Of a stretch of DNA of 22,496 nt, positions 1-10,552 are shown one piece after another. Position 1 is the stretch's first letter. Each line of letters starts with the position of its first letter. The position numbers were made by a program, and so were the translations under genes. The notes beneath the pieces are model-generated. The model was not told the DNA's origin, searched no databases, and saw only the letters and a program-made list of their open reading frames with translations. The DNA is from Euprymna scolopes (lineage: Eukaryota; Mollusca; Cephalopoda; Sepiida; Sepiolidae), in contig CM044522.1 of NCBI GenBank assembly GCA_024364805.1, positions 44,955,393-44,977,888 of the forward strand. The letters run 5' to 3'.

Positions 1-919
1 AATAATGGACTTACCCAGAAACTATAAATATAGTCACATTTAACATGTTATCGATTAGCAATTCATGATAATCATGGCCCCCAAAATCATGATGTGCACT
101 TTAATATACTTTTGCTAATTATACTAACCACTATGTTTGCCTTGATGATTATTACCAGCCTGCAAGACTATAATACTAATGATGAGGAATTAAAAACTTA
201 CACTGCTGTAACAATTATATCTACGTTAACATGTTTAGTTTTATTTTATTATAATCTCTACCATCTGCAAATTGCTTATCTTGACATTTTAAAATTTATC
301 GTGATATCGCTGTATCAGAAAAGATATTGAACTTTTTATAAGATCTCGAGTCATTGAAAGACCTGATTTTGAGATGTTGATTTTAATGTCTTCCACAGTT
401 GTCTGTTTCACCTTATTGTCATTCGGTATGGCAAGTGTTTTCACGAGACTCAAAATGTGACCAAACAAATAGCAATTAAGGGCAATGACCACAGCATTCA
501 CACTTTGAATTAATTAACTGATGTCTTTTTTTTTTTTTAAGTAATGTTACTGATTTTTAATTTACTAATAATTATAGAAAATTAATGAGATGCGTGTCCC
601 AGCATTACTCACGGAAATTGAGGAAACAGTGAATTGATCAGAAAGATTCTTTTCGTTCATCCATAATATAAAAGATTTTCATAAGTAGAACAAAGTGTTA
701 TATTAAAACGAAAATAATTATTGAATTAGAAAATAATAAAAATAGTGTATTAATGCAATGTCAATTTTAAAAGCAACATGCAAATTAGTTAATTTTATTA
801 CATACACATGGTTAGAATATTAGAAAACTGTTCTGAATATAGCTTTGATATTTTAATCTCACTCTCAGTGCAATAAATGAACCAACTGTATAAATCATCA
901 TCCACTTAATCATTTTCCC
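1..919. other. AT-rich non-coding stretch
   Basis: No supported gene. A 78-codon hydrophobic open frame (94-330, plus) and a 70-codon frame (289-501, minus) have no recognisable motif and are the size expected by chance at this base composition. A T-run lies near 524-538. The far left edge (9-16) reads as a GTAAGT donor on the minus strand, but no convincing acceptor accompanies it. Confidence 0.5.
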
Positions 920-1640
920 ATGATCATGATTCTCATGTTTTCTGGAGACCTGCAATCTCAGTCTCCAAACTCAGCAGTCTTGAGGATCGATTCTGTTCAA
1001 ATTCTATTGTTTATGGTCTGCACCCATTTTCTTGAAGTCTCACTTTACTCTGGTCTTCCATCTCTGCATTTTCTTATCCAAAAATCGCTTCTCTCAACAC
1101 GACCAAACCAACCAACATAGCTTTCTGAAGAGGAATTCATTCAGCTTTGGTATATTCCACTTCACCAACAGGGTATCAGAACTAATATGCCAGATGAGAT
1201 CTAACATTGTATATCCATTTAAGCATTGTTCTGTTATTGTATTGAAGACAGGCAAGTGAGGACTGAGTCTAGCACTTATCTCGATACAGTATTACATTCC
1301 TAACACAGCTGCTATATACCCTCACCTTTATTATGGAAGTAAAGCTCATGGTGTCAGGACTGATATGTGGAATTTACCCCATATTGATTTGACCACCTCC
1401 CGCATTCAACATATCACCAAGGTAAGAAAAGGAGTTCATTTCACCTTGGTGCAAGTTGTTCAGCAGTCAAGTTAACCTGTCTGACATAGACACCTTAGTT
1501 TCAGTTTCTCAAGCATTACATCCTCTTTTCAGAGTTGGGTTTATTACCTGTACTCTTGGGCATCCTTAATTTTGTAAGCTGACAATTGGAGTAAATTGTT
1601 GCCAATTCAGAGTAGCATCATGTCTAATGTTGTCTCTGTG
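920..1640 (-). mobile_element. 5'-truncated LINE (non-LTR retrotransposon) RT tail
   Basis: Read on the minus strand, this block carries the end of a LINE reverse-transcriptase ORF in the expected order. FSYLGDMLNAGG (about 1393-1434) matches the conserved F-x-YLGDML segment. VYSSCVRNVILY (about 1287-1322) matches the VY-x-SCVRS-x-LYGSETW segment. WFGRVERSDFWIRKCRD (about 1060-1113) matches the RW-F/Y-GHVER...W-x-KK block near the C-terminus. The pieces lie in different frames with stops between them, so the copy is dead. The fingers, palm and endonuclease are absent, the usual outcome of incomplete target-primed reverse transcription. GC content is higher than in the surrounding DNA. The clade is uncertain (I/jockey-like or RTE-like). 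The opposite strand happens to have an open frame ending in AAG|GTAAGA, which I treat as a shadow of this element. Confidence 0.7.
1415..1451. repeat. 9-bp perfect inverted repeat
   Basis: CACCAAGGT at 1415-1423 pairs perfectly with ACCTTGGTG at 1443-1451 across a 19-nt loop. It lies inside the LINE remnant and probably has no separate role. Confidence 0.5.
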
Positions 1641-2061
1641 AAGAGGAAAGTAAATATCAACAATTTATATCCTCTCAAATGTCGGTGCAGAAGTTTAACT
1701 ACTTTCCAATAATACTTTATAAAATGTTTTCAAATATTAAGTTATTGCATTTCTGTTGTTTCTCATAAAATTTAATATTTTTGTAAGTCAAGTCTCATTT
1801 TTATTTATTTTTAATAATTTTTCTTAAATCTTTATTTTTTCTTTTTTTTTTCTTTTGGTTATTTCAATTTTCTTATTAGTATATATATAAAGGAATAGGA
1901 GGGTTTAAATTTTGATTATTTACTGCATGACGCTTAATGCCAATATGCTTTTGTTTTGTTTTTTGTTTTTTTTGTTTTTTTTTGGTGCATTCTTGGAATG
2001 TGCGTGTGTTGTGTGTCCAATTGTTTGCTTATTTCTTTTATTGAGGCTTAAATCTGCGAAG
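1641..2061. other. T-rich non-coding stretch
   Basis: AT-rich sequence with strong T excess on the plus strand, including several T-runs at 1840-1990. It contains no supported gene. The pyrimidine-rich end (about 2025-2043) could serve as the polypyrimidine tract of the small candidate exon that follows. Confidence 0.4.
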
Positions 2062-2112
2062 ATAAACTTGATGGATTCGCAGGAAACGATAAGTTGCAAC
2101 CTGATGTGAAAG
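2062..2112 (+). CDS. Candidate 51-nt internal exon, unknown gene
   Basis: An open frame reads KLDGFAGNDKLQPDVK after two leading bases and ends on a single G before a good donor (AAG|GTATGT at 2113). The frame has TAA shortly upstream (2049-2051) and again at 2121-2123, so the open segment is confined almost exactly to the proposed exon. Base composition is richer in GC than its flanks, and codons such as GCA, GGA and CCT are unlike the T-run surroundings. Junctions would be phase 1 on both sides, compatible with the exon at 6988. The weak point is the acceptor (GCGAAG|AT), which lacks an adjacent pyrimidine tract because an earlier AG lies between. The family is not recognised. Confidence 0.27.
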
Positions 2113-2405
2113 GTATGTGGTAAAATGGTTGATATCTGTCCAAATCTTTTGGTTATATTTAATTGAGAAAAAAAATCCTTACTAAATACAAACTTGTTAC
2201 CAAAGTTGAAAAATCTTTTATTATTTTTTGTGCTCACATGAATTAAAAGGATCTTTTTATTGTCACCCGTTGACAAAGCTATTACTATTTTCAACTAAAA
2301 ATGTTTACTTTTTTGTCACAAAAATTGAATGAACACTTAAGATTATTGTTTCTTTTTAATTTGCATTTATTGATAAAAATACTTTCTCAAACTTGATTAT
2401 GACAG

Positions 2406-2534
2406 CTGACCGATGAACAGAAAATCTTATTTTTAGATGCATCCAACAATCTCGATACAATTCATTCTTTTAATCTGCCATTTCACAATGAAATTGACAT
2501 TTCAAATGGAATCATAGCTGACCGACAGACACTT
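2406..2534 (+). CDS. Candidate 129-nt exon, phase 0-0
   Basis: The segment between TATGACAG (acceptor ending at 2405) and a GTAAGA donor at 2535 is open for exactly 43 codons. The translation begins LTDEQKILFLDASNN and ends IIADRQTL. The product looks soluble and mixed-charge rather than low-complexity, and I do not recognise it. Against it, the same frame stays open about 30 codons beyond the donor, so the splice sites do not explain where the open stretch ends. It is also phase 0 on both sides and so cannot be joined directly to the phase-1 exons at 2062 and 6988. A 10-bp direct repeat (AGCTGACCGA) marks both its ends (2404-2413 and 2516-2525). Confidence 0.22.
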
Positions 2535-3579
2535 GTAAGAATGTGTCTACAAATATCCAACTATTCTTTAATTTTCCAATTATCGTTAATGAATTCTTTC
2601 ATGTGGTTATTTCTATGGAAGAAAATGTATTGATTCACTGAAAAGAAATGATTGTTGATGAAAGTCCTTCCATTTTTTGTTCATCAGCTGTTCTGACGGC
2701 TTTATTTTTTGTAGAATTTCAAAACAAATTTATATTTAAATTTCATAGAATATGTCTTTTTATGTTTATTTTATTTTTTATGTTTAATAAGGAAGTTCTA
2801 TTAAAAAGTAAGTCAGTTGGTGTTTACTATTGTTTGTTTATAGAAATGTCAAACAGACTTCTGTCTTCTGACTAACCTAAAAGACAAATTTTAATGAAAA
2901 AGTCTTCACAATATCTGCAGCTGGAAGAGCTTTTAGGATAAAAATATTGATGTTATGATAATTCAATATGTTTGTTTTTCCATCCATTTCCAAGCCATTT
3001 TTCAGTTTCTTTAAATCAATTCCAATATGGTATTGTGGTCGCACATAAGTTATATATACCAAAATGCATATACATTTAATTGACATGTGTAATTTAGATC
3101 CTGTTCGTTAACTTTTAAGGACAAATTGTGTATTAAATTTTATCTCTTTTAGGTTTCCAAAACCTTCAGTATTCTGGATTTTTCTTTGTTGTCTAAAGTA
3201 TAAAATTGTTTCAGTCTTGATAAGTTGAATATCATTCTTAAACTTTTCTAATTTTACAATTTGACCTTTACCAATAAATAGGTGGACAACAATATTCTAA
3301 TATTTTGCACATCTTTTACTATTGTTTTTCAAACAAATTTTACCTTTTTTTTATTCTAGTTTTAAAAGTTTAAAAGTATGTGAAACTTACATTTTTTTAA
3401 AATTTTATTATTTCTGTAAGCTTGTTTGTTAAATTGATTCTTGATCAGATAATTTAATTCAAATTTATTGGTATTTAATTTCACATTCTAAGCATACAAT
3501 TTATTTTCTTTGCATAAGGATAGATCGTTTTATACAAGGATGTCAATTATTATTTTCTTTTTATTATTTTGAAATACAG
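2535..3579. other. Intron-like AT-rich stretch
   Basis: T-rich plus strand with no recognisable gene. A 75-codon frame at 2648-2875 is mostly Phe, Leu and Ile from T-runs and is not supported. Confidence 0.4.
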
Positions 3580-3650
3580 TGTTATAGACACAAGAAAATG
3601 TGCCATACTTATGCCGTGAACAGCATTTCAAAACCAATTTTTCACGCAGA
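3580..3650 (+). CDS. Weak candidate 71-nt exon
   Basis: A pyrimidine-rich tract followed by AATACAG (ending at 3579) precedes 23 open codons reading CYRHKKMCHTYAVNS and onwards. The segment ends at CAGA|GTAAGA (donor at 3651). It would enter in phase 0 and leave in phase 2. Splice signals are fair, but the segment is short and matches nothing I recognise, so this may be chance. Confidence 0.14.
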
Positions 3651-3779
3651 GTAAGATATCAGTTGTTGCAAGATACATTTTTGATACTTTTTAGCTTATC
3701 TTGCCTTGTGTACGGAATGACCCTTGTTTATTTTTTTCTTGGGGTGGGATCTCCAACTCTTGTACATTCATCAACTCAA

Positions 3780-4000
3780 TTTTAAAGATTGACTACAAAC
3801 CAAGGTTTTCCAAACCTCTTGGTTGCAGACAAGCTCCTGCGACTGTCCCCACATACAGCATCCTCTTCACATCTGCCTCCAGATCACAATACAGAGAGTT
3901 CCTTAATCGACCTTTCTTTTTTCTTGTTCATTCCAAACGATGGCTAATATCGTACAAGATGGAGGCCAATTCATCTATGCATTACATGTTATATGTTCCA
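3780..4000. other. GC-richer island of unknown origin
   Basis: About 200 bp with clearly higher GC than its surroundings, open on the plus strand through 4030. The segment reading SKPLGCRQAPATVPTYSILF is neither low-complexity nor a motif I know. It ends close to an AATAAAG string near 4063. It could be a decayed interspersed repeat or a terminal exon of an unknown gene. No start or splice evidence favours either. Confidence 0.25.
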
Positions 4001-4129
4001 ATTAAACAACAAAACAAACTTTATTATTAAATGACCCACAAATGTGTTTATATGTCAAAAGAATAAAGATTTGCAAATCCAATGCAAATCAAAATGGTGA
4101 TATTTGAGTAGGGATGTTTTGTTCTTGTA

Positions 4130-4496
4130 TTTTTGCTGTTACCAATATTCATGTATCCTGTTGTTGCTGCTTTCTCTAGTTCTTTTCCTATCTGTTATTC
4201 TGTGTCATCTGATCTGCTCCTCCTCCTCTTTTTTTCTGTTTTTGTTTTGTTTTTAATGTGTCTGTCTGTCAAGTTTCTCAGCATGTCTCTCCATGTTGTC
4301 AGTGTCTGTTCAATTTGTCATGTTGTTCATTTGTTTAACTTGTTTTCGGTTTTTCTTTTTTATTCATTATTTCTCTACTAAACAACCTAATAAATTTCAA
4401 TTTTTATTTTTGCTTTTGGATACTTGTATAGACCACTATCCTTGGCTAACTCTAGAGAAATTACCAAAAAAAAAATAAATAAATAAATAAATAAAA
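4130..4496 (+). repeat. Pyrimidine-rich block ending in A-run and (AAAT)n
   Basis: A long C/T-rich segment on the plus strand (about 4130-4440) is followed by an A-run and five or so AAAT units at 4466-4496. An A-rich simple-repeat end like this is typical of a retroposed copy in plus orientation, but I cannot see a SINE head or LINE protein motif. The 82- and 61-codon frames here are Leu/Phe/Ser-rich products of the base composition and not genes. Confidence 0.3.
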
Positions 4497-5794
4497 CGGT
4501 AAAAACCTTACTATATTAGTTTTAGTATGTATCCATTGTTTCAAATTGACAAAATGAATGGCATTGTGCTGTTTGTAGAAACCATTAATGTAACACGGTA
4601 ATTGAATCTTTGCATAATTTCGATACTGGTACCAAGGCTAAATATGCTGCCATTTTCATAATTTCTCTCAAGTTACATGAGTCAACCATTGATAGTACTC
4701 TTCATAAGTATTTGTTTTTATTCAGAACTATATATTCCATGTCTTTTTTTTTTTTTATCGCTCATACCCTTTTGATTTGTTTATGGAAAAAAAAAGAAGG
4801 GACTGTATATGATTTAATTTTGATTTTTTAATAAGACGTGGAGGGAGTCATTACGTAATGTCTTATTCTAGGATCAGCTTTGAGTGACTCTGACTTGATC
4901 TTATTAGAATAAATCAAGTCACATACTGATAGACGTTCAGAAATAAGGATGTAAAAAAACAAAGAATTTCAAATGAGCAGAATATCATCATCTTATGATT
5001 ATGTCTGAGATTCAACTGCCTTGCTTATCCTTTCTCCTCAAGATAACTAAAGTTAAGTAACAATGAAGATTTCATTGGATGTAAATAATTAAACAAGAAA
5101 ACATTAATTCTAATGTGATTGCATCTTTGTAACAATATAATTTTTATAAGATTGTATGATGGCAATTGAGTTGCGCTTGAATACGGCAACTTCTTGGACA
5201 AATAAATATGTTGTCTGTATTTTCACTATTTCTGCATTCATCTGAAGTATTGTTTTGTTGTGTCATGGCTTTTCAGTATGGCTAGACATAATGAGTGTTT
5301 CAAGAAGAGATTCCAAACCTAATTTTTTGGTCAAAAGGAAAATTCTTAATGTTTGTTACCTTTGCATTACTGTTCATTTTTTAAGGAGTACTATGGGAGC
5401 TCAACCCAAAGTTGGGGGCGAATATATATGTAGTTAAAAATTTTAACAATCTGCTAAAAAACGAAAGAAATAGAACTGCAAAATATCAAAGTGCTTAATG
5501 CACTGTAGAGCCAATATAAATACAAATATTTATTTGAACTTAGTCTTTGCAAACAAGGATTGTCAGGTAAAGTTTACGTACCAATCTTCATTTGGTGAGA
5601 CCCCAGATAGTAAACTGCTTATTTATTTCAAAATATTTAATCTTTAAAAGTAATTGATATTGCCCTTTAATTCCAAGGTCATCTTTACTCTTACTATTAT
5701 TATTATTTAAAATTTTTTTTTTTCAAGCTTTTTAATTAAATTTCTTTCCTGGAAAGCATACAGTCCCTTCTATTCTTTTCCTAAATAGTTGTTG

Positions 5795-5799
<5 letters not shown>
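4497..5799. other. Intron-like AT-rich stretch
   Basis: No supported gene. A small hairpin lies near 4888-4919 (GACTTGAT pairing with ATCAAGTC). A possible tiny exon ends at TTGTCAG|GTAAAG near 5570 but is too short to call. Confidence 0.4.

Positions 5800-5845
<46 letters not shown>
5800..5845. repeat. 46-nt poly(T) tract
   Basis: An uninterrupted run of 46 T. On the minus strand it is a poly(A) tract, which could be the tail of an old retroposed copy, though no body is recognisable on its right side. Length may also reflect assembly or polymerase slippage. Confidence 0.9.
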
Positions 5846-5848
<3 letters not shown>

Positions 5849-6006
5849 CAATTCTATGATTTTGATTTGTTTATTCCATGCTATACCTCATCCAATACTT
5901 TTTATCTGTTTGATTTTTAATATGCTGCTCTTTTTCATGGTTGGCTTTATTTCCTTTCTCTTAGCTCTTTTCCATATGTCTTCCCACTTTTGTAATTTCC
6001 CTCTTG

Positions 6007-6050
<44 letters not shown>

Positions 6051-6053
6051 TTC
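6007..6053. repeat. (CT)n microsatellite
   Basis: Nearly perfect CT repeat with two TTT interruptions, inside a larger pyrimidine-rich block (about 5850-6065). Such mirror-symmetric purine/pyrimidine tracts can form triplex DNA. Here it probably contributes only to the pyrimidine bias of the putative intron. Confidence 0.9.
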
Positions 6054-6119
6054 TGTTTGTTTGATTTTTGTCCAGTGTTTTTTTATGTATCTGCAGCCGC
6101 TTTCAATTAAAAAAAAAAT

Positions 6120-6987
6120 ATTTAGCTTATTAGATTTTCCGCTGTAATTTTGTGTGATATTTTTAGTGACAGGTGTAACTTGTTTCAGAGGCTGGGAAAA
6201 ATCTGACTCTTGACTTCCAGAATCGTTTTAGAAAATCTGATTCCAGACTCTTCCAAAAATTGCATTAACATAATGAAGTGTGTTATTCATTTTTCGCTTT
6301 AATTTGCGTAAGTTGGAATTTTTAAAAGATTGATCAATGGATTAAATAGACATAGTGTTTAGCATTTTCAACGAAACCTGTTTGAATGCTGACAAAATAA
6401 ATAGAAGTTTGGAGATGGTCAGCCAGACTCTGGTACATTTCTCTCCAAACTTAGATCTACATAAGCTTTATCACAGATATTGAGCACTCTTTTATATACA
6501 GATACTAATAATACAACTGTATATCATATCAATATCTGCTTAGAACATATCGAAAAATTGTGTGAAAGCTTAAAATGACTATCATGAGAAGTTGAAGTAT
6601 CATGTATATCCATTTATAAATGTACACTCTACAAAGAATATGAAGCACTCTGTATAGATATGATTAAGTTTTGTTTTTTTCATTCCTCTTGATAGAGTCT
6701 CTTATGTTTTGGGTTTTATCATTCTAACATTTTATACTTCTTCCAATTCTTGCCCATTTCTGGGGTTTTATTTCATTTTCTTATTTTAGCATTTCTCATA
6801 CTTGATTTTCTTTCTGGGCAGTTCTTGCTGCTTATTTCCAAGCTAACCAGTAGCTACTTTGACTTTTCTTCCAAAATCTGTTATTTCACTCATTTCCAAT
6901 CCTGTATATTCCCCCCTTCCATTATTTTTTAGTCAACTTCCAGAATTATTTTTCTTAAAATAAAAAATATGGTTCTTTTTTTATAAG
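6120..6987. other. Intron-like stretch, pyrimidine-rich at its end
   Basis: No supported gene. A short open frame after CTTGTTTCAG (from 6189) runs about 25 codons, beginning GKNLTLDFQNRF, to a stop but has no donor. The last 300 bp are strongly T/C-rich and lead into the acceptor at 6987. Confidence 0.4.
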
Positions 6988-7116
6988 CCTTAAGCGACTT
7001 AGATGATGACTTAGATGAATATTTACGCAAGGAATTGTACAGACATTTACACGGACATTTAGACACTTACTTAGAGGACGGCTTTTTGGAATTTACCGGT
7101 GCTGAATATTATGAGT
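6988..7116 (+). CDS. Internal exon of an unrecognised host gene, LDxxLDxYL motif
   Basis: This is the strongest host-coding signal in the window. The acceptor is a T-run followed by TTATAAG (ends 6987) and the donor is GAGT|GTAAGT (7117-7122). One frame is open for 42 codons, starting LSDLDDDLDEYLRKEL and ending TGAEYYE. That frame has a TAA at 6984-6986 and another at 7126-7128, so the open window coincides with the splice sites. GC is about 37%, against a much more AT-rich flank. The length of 129 nt is a multiple of three with phase-1 junctions on both sides, a symmetric exon. A 12-nt tandem duplication (6996-7007/7008-7019) encodes DLDD-DLDE. The LDxxLDxYL string followed by HLDTYL resembles the UAP56-binding motifs of ALYREF and CHTOP, but the likeness is short. 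An alternative acceptor at 6994 would give a 122-nt exon. Confidence 0.55.
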
Positions 7117-7346
7117 GTAAGTTTTTTTAAATTTTTTTTCATTCTTATTGCATCTTGTAGCAAAGAATATTTCTTGTAGGGTTGGCCAACCTTTTTATCC
7201 AATTCTTATTTTACATTCAATTTAGAAATACACTGCACAAAATTGTACGCCATTTTAGTTCCTTAACAAAAACAAGATGAACTTTGCTTATTTAATGACA
7301 ACTTTGAATTTACATTTCTGAAATTTTGAGCTGAGGATTGATTACT

Positions 7347-7530
7347 CATATTATTTAAATTCTCCGGACTACTGTTTTCATCTTGAGTGTCATTTTCACA
7401 ACATTTCGGTCGATGTAACCTCTGAACTTCTTCGGGTATATCTTGTCAAATTCCTTAATCTTTCTGTCGAACTTGGAAATCATTGCTGTTTTCCACATGG
7501 AGACAATTCGCTTGCTTCTTGCGGTTTTGT
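7347..7530 (+). repeat. Left arm of long inverted repeat (foldback family)
   Basis: This arm matches the reverse complement of 10921-11103 along its length, roughly three quarters identical by eye. Shared landmarks are CATATTATTT at the outer end, CAATGTAACCTCTGA-like sequence in the middle, and CATTRCTGTTTTC plus a TTCRCTTG block at the inner end. The LTR retrotransposon lies in the spacer between the arms. Without that insertion the spacer would be only about 200 bp, so the repeat pair predates the retrotransposon. Confidence 0.65.
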
Positions 7531-7625
7531 AAATATTTTGCCACAGCTTTTCTACATTGATTTTTTTAATAGGACTTAAAAATTTAAATTAATTGCATTT
7601 TTTTTAATTAATGATTTAAACAAAT

Positions 7626-7934
7626 TGTACAGAAACTCGTAGCTTACCTGACTAGCATGGGTGTCGTGTTCATTTGCTTAAAGACAAAAAAAAAGATAAA
7701 ATAGTGATGTCGCTTTTGTATTTGACAATCACATGTGAGTAACACAAACTATGCAAATTAGTTTATGCAAGATGCATAAAAGAAGGGGTAAAAGGAATGA
7801 CCCATGAGTTCAAAGACAATGTGTTATGCGAACGGATGTGTGTATTATCAGGATTATTGAAGGGGGACTCAAAAAATTATAGGTGGGACAGAACACAACT
7901 TTAAAACTCCATTGAAATCAATTTTCAAATTACA
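7626..7934 (+). repeat. 5' LTR of the Ty3/gypsy-type fossil
   Basis: It shares CTTACCTGACTAGC near its start and GAAATCAATTTTCAAA near its end with the 3' copy. It is about 90 bp longer because it holds an internal segment that the 3' copy lacks. By eye the shared portions differ by roughly 10-15%, indicating an old insertion. The exact start is uncertain within about 15 bp. Confidence 0.7.
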
Positions 7935-10552
7935 AGCTATTTCGGCTTTATATTGCCTTTCGGCGATGGAGAGCAAGATTTTTGATGTCTGGTTGATTCC
8001 AAAGTTTAGTGGTGCTGCAGCTGGTATGCCCATTATCGAGTGAATCGAAAATGTGGAAGTTCTAACAGCTGACAGAAGGACATTCAATTGCTGAAGATAT
8101 GACAGTATAAATGTAGAGGTTGGCCAAGTTCCAGCTGTCGACATTGAGGCATTGGTCATGGATAAACAATTGTTGGGCTTCAGTGCGATCAAGAAACCCT
8201 GTAGAGTTTATTTCACAGAATTAAGTGAAGCATGTTTCAGAGGCCTAAACTGATGTACTGCTATCTCGATCGATGAACCAGACTTTAGCATGACTTATGA
8301 TCACAGTAACCATGAATGGACTGCATTGTGGAAATGGGCAAATGGTTCCTCTCTCTGTGAATTGAGTATCAGTGTGCAAGAATACACAGTGCCTTATCAT
8401 GTCAGGGATGCCTATGAGAACGACCTTCAATAGTGCCAGCAGAATGGATGGTTGGTGCCGTATTCAGAAGAACTTGACCCACTCAAGGGTCTAATTTCCT
8501 TAATGATGGTCATGCAAGAACGGAAGCAAAAGGTGCGTCCAGTGCTTGACTACCGAGAATTGAATGAGATTATAAATGCTTTCACAGCCAATGCAGAAGT
8601 ATGCGTGCAGAAACTAAAAGTGGTGGCGACAATGAGTCAGTGTGTCGCTTATGGAGCTACGGAATGCATATCTTCAAGTCCATGTTGGCAAGGTGCTATG
8701 GCCATTTCAAACAGTTATTTCAGGGGCCAGCATTTCTGTCTTACACGGTTGGGATTTGGGCTGAATGTGGTACCACTTATTATGAAGTCTGTTATAGACA
8801 TTATAGTATCTTAAGACTATGCAATGTTGATGACATTTTCATTAATGAAAGTGTAGTTCCTGTGTTGCGTGCGCAACAACATTTTTTAGCCTATGGTTTG
8901 GTTTCCAAGGATCTGGGACTGAGAGATGGAGCCAGAGTTCTTGGTTTGCAAGTCTGGGAAAAAGATGGCACTCTTAAATGGAAAAGAGGAAGTCCAATTC
9001 TGGAAATCCCTGATGAATTGACCCGTCGACATGTATTTTCTCTCTGCGAGGAAATTTGTTGGTCATTTTCACGTATGTAGATAGCTCTGAGTGGCAGTTG
9101 CATTTATCAAGCACCTAGCAACTGCAGTAACAAAGGGCTGGGATGAGAGAATCAAAAACACGTCTGTCACATATTGGCAGAAACTTTGAGCAAAGTACAA
9201 GAAGCTGATCTCATTGGAGGAGATTGGTGTATGGATGGTAAAGAAACTAGTCCGGTGGTTGCGAGTTGCATAGGCACAGGAGTGCCATTGAAAATGAATG
9301 GAATGATCATTAAAGATATCAACACATCAATCTAACTGAACTCTGTGTGGTACTCAAAGGAGTCAATTTGACCCTTCAGTGGGAAGTGATAGTATCACAC
9401 TTGGTCACTGATTCAGTGTGCATACACCAGTAGGTTTCTGACACTTTAACTGGAAAAACAAGTGCGAATATGAGAGCAGCTAGTGAGATGCTCATCAGTC
9501 GACGGTTAAAAACATTGCAATCGCTGGTGAAAGAATATGGATTGACCATCGATGTAAAACTCATGAAGTTCTGTCAAAACCACACAAATAGTCTCACCAG
9601 AGGACCATGTAGGTGGATGAATCTACTCAAGGAAGGAAGAGAGCCAGTGCTCAGGAGTTGCACAACAGGAAGACAACTGGATGAGGACCAGGTGACTGAT
9701 GGTTGACCTCCATCATCAAAGTGGACATACAGGTGTGAAACAAACTTTATATTTTGCCAGGTCGGTTGATCCGCAAATGTCCAAAGAGACTGCCAAATCT
9801 GTTGGGAAAGCCTGCAAAATCTGTCAATCAATAGATCTGATACCTGTTCGCTGGATAAAAAGGAATCCTCAGCGTGAAGAACAACTAGAGCAGATTAGTG
9901 ATGTATATAACCCATCACAATAGAATTTCCTAACCATCATCGATTGTGGTCTCTTTAGATTTGCAATATTGAGGCCACTGCATTGGACAGATGCGATTAC
10001 TGTTATCCAACAGTTGGCGAATATTTTTCTTGAGCAAGGTCCATCGATGGAAATACTGACCGATAACGCCATTGCTTCACTGCACCAGCTGACATGCTAC
10101 ATAGATATCATGTTCGAATCAAAGGTGTTGAAGCTAATCCACTGCCTAAACCAGAAGTGACTAAAGGGAAGTATGAAAGAGGAGACATCATTTGGGTTAA
10201 AAATCTATGTGGCAGGTGCACAATAAAATATAACACGGGTCGCATTACTGAAGTGATCAGCCCACAGTCTGAAAATTGATGGGGTGCCTCAGCACATAAA
10301 AGACCTTCGACCAGTAATACGGACACACTTATCAAGTGACGAAAGTGATTCTAAGGATTCTGTGACTAACCTATCTTAATTCAGGTCTGCTTGACAGTTA
10401 TTCTGATGCTAGTCACCTCCCAACTGATGAGGTGTCTATTGAAAACCGACCCATAGATGAGAGTATGCATGAGTGAAGCCCGCATCATTCCTCTTCGAAG
10501 AAGTAACCGACAAAGATGAATGCTACCTCTCTGCCCTGTTTGTGATCATGAG

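Noticed and set aside
1-110. Minus-strand open frame ending in a GTAAGT donor at the window edge
   Set aside because: No pyrimidine tract or good acceptor upstream and a stop close by. It cannot be judged without sequence beyond the edge.
94-501. Two frames of 70-78 codons near the left end
   Set aside because: No motif, no splice or promoter context, and a length typical of chance in DNA this AT-rich.
1290-1421. 44-codon plus-strand open segment between ATACAG and AAG|GTAAGA
   Set aside because: The opposite strand carries LINE RT motifs in correct order across the same bases, which explains both the GC content and the open frame.
4133-4478. Leu/Phe-rich frames suggesting membrane proteins
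   Set aside because: They translate a pyrimidine-rich tract and the hydrophobicity follows from T-rich codons. There is no start context or partner exon.
4795-5771. Perfect 14-bp inverted repeat AGAAGGGACTGTAT (4795-4808) and its complement (5758-5771)
   Set aside because: About one such pair is expected by chance in 22 kb, and no target duplication or shared sequence extends beyond it.
7869-8430. Minus-strand frames of 107 and 61 codons
   Set aside because: They are antisense shadows of the LTR retrotransposon, whose coding remains read on the plus strand.
10094-10130. GTTCGAATC string resembling a tRNA B box
   Set aside because: No A box or cloverleaf pairing nearby, and it lies inside the retrotransposon remains.
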